This document shows, piece by piece, positions 6,426 through 12,106 of a stretch of 12,424 bases of DNA (its first letter is position 1; every line of letters begins with the position of its first letter). Below the pieces are notes generated by a model. The model was not told the origin of the DNA and did not search any database. It was given only the letters and a program-made list of their open reading frames with translations. This DNA comes from DASQHY01 sp036390175 (lineage in GTDB: Bacteria > Acidobacteriota > Terriglobia > Acidiferrales > UBA7541), in contig DASWCG010000321.1 of the NCBI GenBank assembly GCA_036390175.1, forward strand, positions 1 to 12,424, written 5' to 3'. A program made the translations under genes and the position numbers.

Positions 6426-6461
6426 GGGTGGGGAGGGTTGTTGGGCTTTGAAAGGTCGACG

Positions 6462-7802
6462 ATGAGTGCTTGGGATAAGGTTTTGCAGCACATGGAGCGG
6501 CGGGTTAACCCGCACAGCTTCTCTACCTGGTTCCGTCCCACCCGCCAGGAAGGCTCGGAAAACGGCAAACTGCTCATCCGGGTGCCCACGCGGATGTTCC
6601 GCAAGCGTCTGACGGAGACTTACGGCGAACTCCTCCAGGCCGTGCTCCATGAGATCGGCACGCCCGACATGCGGCTGGAATTTGTGTGCACTGAGCCGGA
6701 GACTCCCCCGGCATCGTCTGCACAGGCGACAGGCTCGAGCCTGGCCATGAGCAACAAGCAGTCGCGGCTCGATTTTGACAGTGTGGATCACCAGCTCAAC
6801 CCGCGATACACCTTCGACACATTTGTCGTCGGTGCCTCGAACCAGTTCGCTCACGCCGCTTCACAGGCCGTGGCCGAGCGCCCCTCAAGGGCTTACAACC
6901 CGCTGTTTCTCTACGGCGGCGTGGGGATGGGCAAGACCCACCTGATGCAGGCGGTCGGGCACTTGATCAAGCACCGCAATCCGGCCATCCGCCTCACCTA
7001 CATCAGCGCGGAGAAATTCACCAACGAAGTCATCAACTCGCTGCGCTTCGACCGCATGATCAGCTTCCGCGACCGCTTCCGCACCGTGGACGTTCTGCTG
7101 GTGGACGACATCCAATTCATCGCCGGCAAGGAGCGTACGCAGGAGGAGTTCTTCCACACTTTCAACGCGCTCTACGAGCAGCAAAAGCAAATTGTCGTTT
7201 CCAGCGACTGCCCGCCGAAAGAAATCTCCGCCATCGAAGAGCGCCTGCGTTCGCGCTTCGAATGGGGACTCATCGCGGACATCCAGCCGCCCGACTTGGA
7301 AACCAAGATCGCCATCCTGCAGAAAAAGGCCGAGACCGATCGCGTCCACGTTCCTGACGATGTGGCCGAATTCATCGCCCGCTCCATCAAGTCTAACGTC
7401 CGCGAGTTGGAAGGCGCGCTCACGCGCTTGGTCGCCTTTTCCTCGCTGACCGGTGGCGGCATCAACCTTTCCACCGCCCAGCAAGTGCTGAAAAACATCA
7501 TCGCCACGCAGGAAAAGAAGGTCACCATCGAGCTGATCCAGCGGCGCGTCGGCGAGCAGTTTGGCCTGCGCGAGCAGGACCTCAAGATGCGTAGCAACAC
7601 CAAGGCCATCGCCTTTCCGCGCCAGATTGCCATGTACATTGTTAAGCAGCTTACCTCCGCATCGCTGCCGGAAATCGGCCGCCAATTTGGCGGCAAGCAT
7701 CACACCACGGTGCTTCACTCCATCCACAAGATTGACGCGCTGCGCCGCAGCGACAAAGAACTAAACCGCACCATCAATCGGCTCCTCGACTCGTTCGAAT
7801 AG
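6462..7802 (+). CDS. dnaA: Chromosomal replication initiator protein DnaA
   Basis: This is a 446-residue DnaA. The ATG at 6462 fits the family N-terminus (MSAWDKVLQHMERRV...FSTWF) and has AAAGG 6 nt upstream; a TTG at 6438 would add only 8 residues. Domain I covers about 1-85, followed by a short linker. The AAA+ domain shows Walker A GGVGMGKT (152-159), Walker B LLVDD (212-216), sensor 1 SSD (247-249), the RLRSRFEWGL arginine region (261-270) and sensor 2 RELEGALTRL (from 314). Domain IV holds the DNA-binding signature LPEIGRQFGGKHHTTVLHS. There the usual R-D-H-T-T is K-H-H-T-T, so His413 replaces the Asp that contacts box bases in E. coli DnaA. It binds the ATTTCCACA-type boxes upstream, opens the origin and loads helicase. 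It is followed by an unrelated secreted protein rather than directly by dnaN. Confidence 0.98.
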   Translation: MSAWDKVLQHMERRVNPHSFSTWFRPTRQEGSENGKLLIRVPTRMFRKRLTETYGELLQAVLHEIGTPDMRLEFVCTEPETPPASSAQATGSSLAMSNKQSRLDFDSVDHQLNPRYTFDTFVVGASNQFAHAASQAVAERPSRAYNPLFLYGGVGMGKTHLMQAVGHLIKHRNPAIRLTYISAEKFTNEVINSLRFDRMISFRDRFRTVDVLLVDDIQFIAGKERTQEEFFHTFNALYEQQKQIVVSSDCPPKEISAIEERLRSRFEWGLIADIQPPDLETKIAILQKKAETDRVHVPDDVAEFIARSIKSNVRELEGALTRLVAFSSLTGGGINLSTAQQVLKNIIATQEKKVTIELIQRRVGEQFGLREQDLKMRSNTKAIAFPRQIAMYIVKQLTSASLPEIGRQFGGKHHTTVLHSIHKIDALRRSDKELNRTINRLLDSFE

Positions 7803-7884
7803 CCTGGACCAGTTCGGGGGCGGTGACCCCACATCCAGACCGTTTCTTGCCGTTTCCTGCGCCTGGTAGATCTATCCAAGTAAT

Positions 7885-7913
7885 TTGACTTATCCGGATT
7901 TGCATCGTATGGT
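7885..7913 (+). promoter_or_regulatory. Sigma70-type promoter of the LolA-like gene
   Basis: TTGACT (7885-7890), a 17-bp spacer and TATGGT (7908-7913) form a good vegetative promoter. Transcription would start near 7920, giving a leader of about 27 nt that contains AAAAGGAG (7930-7937) before the ATG at 7947. The gene can therefore be expressed independently of dnaA. Confidence 0.6.
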
Positions 7914-7946
7914 CTCGGAATCCGCGATCAAAAGGAGTGTCCCCTG

Positions 7947-8759
7947 ATGCGTTTATTCAAACTGACTGTCTTCGCCGTCTTTTTGTGTTCGCTTTCTCTG
8001 TCCGCTCAAACCGTGGATGAGGTTATTGCTAAGAACATTCAGGCCCACGGCGGCTTGGCCAAGTTGAAAGCCATTCAAAGCATGCGCCTGAGTGGTGATT
8101 TTGAGGCCGCAGGCATGGAAGCCGGATTCACCCAGGTCTACAAGCGGCCCATGAAAGTCCGTCGTGATGTCTCCATCCAGGGACTCACCATGATTCAGGC
8201 CTACGATGGTCAGAACGGATGGCAGGTCGTCCCCTTTACTGGCAAGAAAGATCCCGAGCCTATGGCTGCTGATGAGCTGAAGATCATCCAGGAAGAAGCC
8301 GATATTGATGGCCCCTTGGTTGACTACAAGCAGAAAGGCAATAAAGTCGAGTTAGTCGGCAAGGAGAAGATGGAGGGCACAGACACGTATCATCTGAAAG
8401 CTACCCTTAAGAATGGTGACGTCCGCAATCTCTATCTTGATGCCGGGAGCTTCCTTTTAATCAAGGCGACTGGCAAGCTTACACGGCAGGGAACTGAGAT
8501 GGAGGTCGAAAGTACCCTTGGTGATTACAGGGACGTACAAGGGGTCATGTTTCCGTTTTCGATCGAGCAGCATCTGGTGGGGGGCCAGGGTCCTGGGCAA
8601 AAGATCGCTTTCACCAAAGTTGAAATAAACGTTCCGGTCGAGGATTTGATTTTCAAGATGCCGCCTCCCGCAGCGCCCGAAAAAACCGCGCCAAGTCCGG
8701 CTGTCGCCGGCGAACAACCGAAAAAGCTGAACTCTGGAGCCAAGCCGCCACAAGACTGA
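7947..8759 (+). CDS. Secreted outer-membrane lipoprotein-sorting-like (LolA/LolB fold) protein
   Basis: This 270-residue protein has a signal peptide (MRLFKLTVFAVFLCSLSLSA, cleavage before Gln21; no canonical lipobox). The mature start TVDEVIAKNIQAHGGLAKLKAIQSM is a hallmark of the widespread outer membrane lipoprotein-sorting-like proteins. A beta-rich half-barrel follows: QVYKRPMKVRRDVSIQG, AYDGQNGWQVVPF, YHLKATLKNGDVRNLYLDAG and GDYRDVQGVMFPFSIEQH. Proteins with this fold bind lipid or lipoprotein acyl chains in the periplasm; the actual ligand is unknown. The C-terminal tail (about 230-270) is Pro/Ala/Lys-rich and probably disordered. AAAAGGAG lies 9 nt before the start. Its place between dnaA and dnaN separates a gene pair that is adjacent in most bacteria. 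Confidence 0.85.
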   Translation: MRLFKLTVFAVFLCSLSLSAQTVDEVIAKNIQAHGGLAKLKAIQSMRLSGDFEAAGMEAGFTQVYKRPMKVRRDVSIQGLTMIQAYDGQNGWQVVPFTGKKDPEPMAADELKIIQEEADIDGPLVDYKQKGNKVELVGKEKMEGTDTYHLKATLKNGDVRNLYLDAGSFLLIKATGKLTRQGTEMEVESTLGDYRDVQGVMFPFSIEQHLVGGQGPGQKIAFTKVEINVPVEDLIFKMPPPAAPEKTAPSPAVAGEQPKKLNSGAKPPQD

Positions 8760-9047
8760 TTTTTGCGAGCCTGTGGATTCCCTGCGTATAACCGCTTGAA
8801 ATTGTGTGCACAGCTTGTGGTTTTCAATGGCTGTTGTGCGGCTTTTTGGGTCCTGCCGGGAGCTTTTCCTCGATTTCCTCACGGCCCGTCCAACCAATAG
8901 ACAGGGTTAAGCCACGACGAATCCTGGGCTCGCCCGGCTTTTCCACCTTTCCACAGCTACGGCGGCTACTACGGTCTTTCTACTTCCTTAAAAAAGAAGT
9001 ACAGTACATGGTCACAAGCAGCCGTATAAGCATGTGAGGAAAACCCG
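8760..9047. other. Intergenic spacer before dnaN with secondary DnaA boxes
   Basis: This 288-bp region has no convincing gene. It contains the TGTGGATTC site at 8772, a tandem pair TTTTCCACC (8939-8947) and CTTTCCACA (8947-8955), and an A-rich hairpin TACTTC/GAAGTA (8981-8986 with 8996-9001). The tandem boxes 93-109 bp before dnaN suggest a second part of the origin or DnaA control of dnaN. Confidence 0.45.
8772..8780 (-). promoter_or_regulatory. DnaA-box-like site within a possible dnaN promoter
   Basis: TGTGGATTC matches 7 of 9 positions of the complement TGTGGATAA. It lies between a possible -35 TTGCGA (8763-8768) and -10 TATAAC (8787-8792) with an 18-bp spacer, so DnaA could modulate transcription toward dnaN. 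The promoter itself is only moderate. Confidence 0.35.
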
Positions 9048-10160
9048 ATGGAATTCAGCGTAAAGCGGTCCGACTTACTCAACGAACTGGCAATGACGCA
9101 AGGGGTGATCGAACGCAAGACGACCATCCCTATCCTCTCCAATCTGCTCGTTGAAGCCAAAGGCAGCCGCGTGACCATTACCGCCACCGACCTCGAGCTC
9201 AGTGTCTGTACCTCCTGTGAGGCCAAAGTCAAAAAAGAGGGCGCCGGAACCATCCCGGCTAAAAAACTCCTCGAGCTCGTTCGGCTCCTACCCGAAGAGG
9301 AGATCCGCTTCAAGCTGCTTGAGAATCACTGGGTGCAGGTCGTTTGCGACAAGAAGACCTACAAGATGGTGGGCATGGCGCGCGATAATTTTCCAGCTAT
9401 TCCTGTGTTCCCGCACACGTTGGTAAAAATTCCCGCAGCGATCCTGCAGGGGTTGATCAGCAAGACCCAATTCGCCATTTCCATGGAAGAATCGCGCTAC
9501 ACGCTCAATGGCGGCCTGCTGCTCCTCAAGCCCGACACACTCTCCATGGTCGCCACCGACGGCCACCGGCTCGCTCTTGCCGAAACCGACCACAAGCTCG
9601 GAGGATTGAACAGCGAAGTCCGCGTCTTGATTCCCAAGAAAGCCATGTCTGAAGTTCTGAAGCTCGCCAATGAAGCCGGCAACGGCGCGCAAATCGAATT
9701 TGCCCGCGACGACAGCCATCTCTTTTTCCAGGTCGGCCATCGCCTGCTGATTTCCCGCATCCTCACCGGGCAGTTCCCGAATTACGAAGCCGTCCTGCCG
9801 CGTGAAAACAACAAGTCTGTGGTTCTCGAGCGCGGCGAATTCAACGATGCGGTCCGCCGCGTCTCGCAGCTCGCCGACCAGCGTTCCCATGCCGTCAAAT
9901 TCGCCGTCGCCAAAGAAGGCGTCGAAATTTCCGCTTCGAGCCCTGAATATGGCGAAGCCCGGGAAAATATAGACAAAGAATACAAGGGGGAGCCGCTGGC
10001 TATCGGTTTCAATGCGCAGTACATGCTCGACTTTCTCGGCGCCGCCGCGGAAGGACCCATCAGCATCGAGCTCAAGGACGAGCAGTCCGCCGGGCAGATG
10101 CGCCCGCTCGCGGACGAACAATACCGCTACCGGTATGTGATTATGCCGATGCGGATTTAA
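9048..10160 (+). CDS. dnaN: DNA polymerase III beta subunit (sliding clamp)
   Basis: This 370-residue protein has normal length for a bacterial beta clamp. The N-terminus (MEFSVKRSDLLNELAMTQGVIERKTTIPIL) and C-terminus (YRYVIMPMRI) are diagnostic. Segments such as TATDLELSV (near 47-55), TDGHRLALAE (about 170-179), RILTGQFPNYEAVLP and the terminal MPMR motif of the client-binding cleft are intact. The clamp forms a ring dimer around DNA and tethers the replicase and repair partners. GAGG (9036-9039) lies 8 nt before the ATG. Its stop codon ends one base before the stop codon of a convergent HNH nuclease gene, with no visible terminator between. It would be transcribed from the box-containing spacer upstream. 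Confidence 0.98.
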   Translation: MEFSVKRSDLLNELAMTQGVIERKTTIPILSNLLVEAKGSRVTITATDLELSVCTSCEAKVKKEGAGTIPAKKLLELVRLLPEEEIRFKLLENHWVQVVCDKKTYKMVGMARDNFPAIPVFPHTLVKIPAAILQGLISKTQFAISMEESRYTLNGGLLLLKPDTLSMVATDGHRLALAETDHKLGGLNSEVRVLIPKKAMSEVLKLANEAGNGAQIEFARDDSHLFFQVGHRLLISRILTGQFPNYEAVLPRENNKSVVLERGEFNDAVRRVSQLADQRSHAVKFAVAKEGVEISASSPEYGEARENIDKEYKGEPLAIGFNAQYMLDFLGAAAEGPISIELKDEQSAGQMRPLADEQYRYRYVIMPMRI

Positions 10161-10161
10161 T

Positions 10162-10914
10162 TCAACTTTTTCGTCTCGTTGGTATCACGCGGGCGGCGGT
10201 TTTAGGCTGTACCTGTTCAGGAAAGTTTGTTTCCAATTCGACATCGCTTACCACACCCTCAAGTTTCGTGGTGTTCGAGATCCCTTCAAATCTCTCTAGG
10301 AGAGAGTTGATCTCTGTCTCAGCAAAGGTTTGGCAGTCCAAATAAAGTTTCGTCAACAACATTCGAAGCGTTTCCATGAGCGAGGGGAGAACCCGCTCAA
10401 ATTCTGGGAATGCCCGACGAAAGGAACGGATTCTATCTAAGTTTTCGCCCAGTCGCAGCTTTCGTTCTGCTTCATCTTCCCAGATGCTCTTCCAATACAG
10501 ACATGTGAGGCAGGACGCGGTACAACGCGTGCCTTCGTGAGATAAGAATGATTCCCAGCCAGACTTCGCGAGTAAGAGAACTTTAAGCGAATCGTCCCGA
10601 CGCTTTTCGCTGTTGCATCCTCTGCACGCCACCAACACGTTGCCTGGAACGTGTAGGCCCGCCCGATAGCGATTCATGCCGTCAAGATGCTCAATCACTG
10701 GTACTGCGTCTGACAGGTCACGGGAACAGTATGGGCACTGGTTATTAAACAGCCTTCGGACAAGCTCTTCGTATTCTTCGCCATCAACTTTAATTGGCCA
10801 GTTTTTGCTGATCCTACGACTCAACTCGTGAAGAAACATGCTGACGAGCTTGTTAGCCACGTCCGATTTAGCGCGCCGCGTTGCGGAGCGTAATTGGGAG
10901 GTGGGGTCTTTCAC
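10162..10914 (-). CDS. HNH endonuclease-family protein with extra Cys cluster
   Basis: This 250-residue protein starts at a GTG (10914) that overlaps the upstream regulator stop as GTGA; AGGA lies just upstream. The nuclease core is a zinc-ribbon HNH: CPYC (Cys60, Cys63), EHLD (His76), HVPGN (His88, Asn92) and CRGCNSEK (Cys97, Cys100, Asn101, Lys104). This beta-beta-alpha-metal fold cuts DNA in restriction enzymes, homing endonucleases and defence proteins. Unusually, a second cysteine group CTASCLTC (Cys131, 135, 138) follows, and the helical C-terminal half (about 150-230) matches nothing I recognise, so the target is unknown. No methyltransferase is nearby. Codon use is less GC-rich than dnaN, suggesting acquisition. 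It is translationally coupled to an XRE regulator. A defence nuclease or selfish-element protein is an inference. Confidence 0.87.
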   Translation of the reverse strand: MKDPTSQLRSATRRAKSDVANKLVSMFLHELSRRISKNWPIKVDGEEYEELVRRLFNNQCPYCSRDLSDAVPVIEHLDGMNRYRAGLHVPGNVLVACRGCNSEKRRDDSLKVLLLAKSGWESFLSHEGTRCTASCLTCLYWKSIWEDEAERKLRLGENLDRIRSFRRAFPEFERVLPSLMETLRMLLTKLYLDCQTFAETEINSLLERFEGISNTTKLEGVVSDVELETNFPEQVQPKTAARVIPTRRKS

Positions 10915-11159
10915 AGCTTCCTATCTCCGAGTAGCCAACTAACGTCAACATCTAATGCATGCGCGAGGGCCCTAAGTTCGTAGTCGAGCACGTGACGTTG
11001 ATTGTTTTCGATTTTGGCAATCGCGGCTCGGTCAAGCTGAATTCCGAGTTGAGCGAGTTTCCCCGAAAGGGCGTCCTGCGTTAGCGCTGGTTTGCAATCA
11101 CGACGCGCTTCGGCGACGCGCCTTCCAACAATGTTTTTGTGCAAGGTCTTCTTGGTCAC
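10911..11159 (-). CDS. XRE/Cro-CI-type helix-turn-helix regulator
   Basis: This 82-residue protein consists almost entirely of one Cro/CI-type DNA-binding domain: LTQDALSGKLAQLGIQLDRA followed by AIAKIENNQRHVLDYELRAL, with the recognition helix around residues 42-52 and the closing ALDVDVSWLLGD that is typical of XRE regulators. The start is a GTG at 11159 with a weak ribosome binding site. Its end overlaps the start of the HNH gene by 4 nt, so the two are co-translated. The operator-like palindrome at 11192-11210 lies 33-51 bp upstream of its start, consistent with autorepression, as in controller proteins of restriction systems and phage repressors. Confidence 0.9.
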   Translation of the reverse strand: MTKKTLHKNIVGRRVAEARRDCKPALTQDALSGKLAQLGIQLDRAAIAKIENNQRHVLDYELRALAHALDVDVSWLLGDRKL

Positions 11160-11191
11160 AGAGGACAGACTACCTTCTGTACAAACGAAAA

Positions 11192-11210
11192 ATGTTCTAA
11201 ACTAGAACAT
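11192..11210. promoter_or_regulatory. 19-bp operator-like palindrome between divergent genes
   Basis: ATGTTCTA-AAC-TAGAACAT is a perfect inverted repeat with 8-bp arms. It lies between the XRE gene (minus, start 11159) and the 98-residue gene (plus, start 11250), so a single dimer could control both. It is probably the XRE regulator's site; the GTTC-N7-GAAC core could alternatively be bound by a LexA-type repressor. Confidence 0.65.
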
Positions 11211-11249
11211 CAGTGCGGAGGGCATCCATAGAGAGGAGTCGCTGCGATC

Positions 11250-11546
11250 ATGACGAAGAAGAAAGCGCGATTGTGTCGCATAAGGACGAAACCGAAGTAT
11301 GAAAAGCTGCCCTGGCCGGGCCTGAAGGCAAAAGACTACCTGAGCCGGGTTATAACGCGGGTAGTGAAAGAGGCGAAAGAGACCAGAGAAAACGAGGTGT
11401 GGGCGAAGGACCTTATCGCACGGGTCCTGGATTACGTTCCACCTGAGACTGCGCTGAAACTGGTTTACTGTGAGATGCGCCGCCGAACAAAGCCCATCCC
11501 GCAGTTCGGCCACACATCTGACAGCGGCTGTGAGCCGCGCGAATGA
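11250..11546 (+). CDS. Small basic protein of unknown function, divergent from XRE-HNH pair
   Basis: This 98-residue protein has no recognised family. The N-terminus is strongly basic (MTKKKARLCRIRTKPKYEK); a helical segment follows (about 27-62, LKAKDYLSRVITRVVKEA...VWAKDLIARVLDYV), then PPETALKLVYCEMRRRTK and a polar tail. No signal peptide or membrane segment is seen. GAGAGGAG (11231-11238) lies 11 nt before the ATG, a fair ribosome binding site. The shared palindrome at 11192-11210 suggests co-regulation with the XRE-HNH operon. Its basic, helical make-up would suit a nucleic-acid-binding partner, but this is an inference. It could also be a decayed remnant, because the reading beyond its stop contains no clear continuation. 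Confidence 0.6.
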   Translation: MTKKKARLCRIRTKPKYEKLPWPGLKAKDYLSRVITRVVKEAKETRENEVWAKDLIARVLDYVPPETALKLVYCEMRRRTKPIPQFGHTSDSGCEPRE

Positions 11547-11615
11547 CTTCGGCCCTGAGCTTTATATCGACCTCTCCGGGATTACGGTCATTCTTTTGCG
11601 CCTCCTAAAGGGCGA

Positions 11616-11666
11616 GAGCTTATCGGGACTCGCTTATGGCGACCATAAGGGACAGCTCATAAGCTC
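11616..11666. repeat. 51-bp nested symmetric inverted repeat
   Basis: The repeat is symmetric about base 11641. The inner arms CTTATGG (11633-11639) and CCATAAG (11643-11649) are perfect. The outer arms GAGCTTAT (11616-11623) and ATAAGCTC (11659-11666) are perfect. Each inner arm is separated from its outer arm by 9 nt. The element CTTAT thus occurs four times, twice in each orientation. No T-run follows, so it is not a simple terminator. Confidence 0.75.
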
Positions 11667-11710
11667 ATGAAATGCAGAGGCTTACACGATTGTGGGCTTA
11701 CAGTCAAGCC

Positions 11711-11739
11711 TTGAGAAAATACCTTTATTCCGGTAAAAT
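11711..11739 (+). promoter_or_regulatory. Sigma70-type promoter upstream of gyrB
   Basis: TTGAGA (11711-11716), a 17-bp spacer and TAAAAT (11734-11739) make a strong vegetative promoter facing gyrB. Transcription would start near 11746, leaving an untranslated leader of about 360 nt. Confidence 0.65.
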
Positions 11740-11745
11740 AGGTGT

Positions 11746-12106
11746 GTTGTCGATTCGCTTTTGGTTTCCTCCAAATCGGCCCGGTCCGGGTACATCGGAC
11801 CACGTCGGCCAGACCTGAGCGGCCCGGTTTTGTGGTTGCGCGCCAGCAACTAGGAGCCGCTTCGGCCTGGAGAAACGAAGTCTTCGCCGCGTCCGCAACG
11901 CGCGGACGGGATGGAGCAGAAACCCTACGAGTCCCGGCTCCCAGCGGCCCGGGATCAAAGGGTAAGGCGACGGTCGGCTTTTTCCGCTGAACGCCTTCCC
12001 TCAATCTGCAAGTTCTTCTCTCCGACCGGATCGGAGCGGAGGACGCCCTCCGGCTACAGGCCGCAGGGCCAGCCTTGCGAAGCGCAAGGCACGCAGGAGA
12101 AAAAAA
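11746..12106 (+). other. Long structured 5' leader of gyrB (possible cis-regulatory RNA)
   Basis: Hairpins visible by eye: GGTCCG/CGGACC (11783-11788, 11796-11801), GTTGC/GCAAC (11835-11839, 11846-11850), CGTCCGC/GCGGACG (11890-11896, 11902-11908), TCCCGG/CCGGGA (11932-11937, 11949-11954), AAGGCG/CGCCTT (11964-11969, 11992-11997), CTCCGA/TCGGAG (12020-12025, 12031-12036), CGGAGG/CCTCCG (12037-12042, 12047-12052) and a perfect GCCTTGCG/CGCAAGGC (12072-12079, 12083-12090) ending just before the ribosome binding site. CGGCCCGG occurs three times (11777, 11820, 11945). It matches no RNA family I can name; it could be a separate ncRNA. Confidence 0.5.

Larger units (their letters stand above)
6079..6461. 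other. oriC: Putative chromosomal replication origin (oriC) and dnaA leader
   Basis: This 383-bp gene-free stretch directly upstream of dnaA contains two groups of DnaA-box-like sites (6178-6211 and 6395-6425). It also has a hairpin formed by CTCACAA 6275-6281 and TTGTGAG 6288-6294 with flanking CCGGC/GCCGG, and short AT-rich patches (7 T at 6094-6100; AATAATTTT at about 6224-6232) that could serve as unwinding elements. The position beside dnaA and the clustered boxes support oriC; no strand-skew calculation was made. Confidence 0.7.
11547..12106. other. 560-bp gene-free region: nested palindrome, promoter and gyrB leader
   Basis: I see no convincing coding region here. Short open frames lack ribosome binding sites and family features. 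The contents are a 51-bp symmetric inverted repeat (11616-11666), a direct repeat GGCTTAC (at 11679 and 11695), a strong promoter (11711-11739) and a chain of hairpins up to the gyrB ribosome binding site. Confidence 0.6.

Noticed and set aside
6438..6461. Alternative TTG start for dnaA.
   Set aside because: It adds only eight residues unlike the family N-terminus, and the purine-rich ribosome binding site would touch the codon; the ATG at 6462 fits better.
11470..11670. Open frame of 66 residues overlapping the end of the 98-residue gene.
   Set aside because: No ribosome binding site, shadow frame in its first half, and its end falls inside the nested palindrome.
11742..11990. Possible 82-residue leader ORF within the gyrB leader.
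   Set aside because: It starts at a GTG ahead of the predicted transcription start, has no ribosome binding site, and spans strong hairpins.
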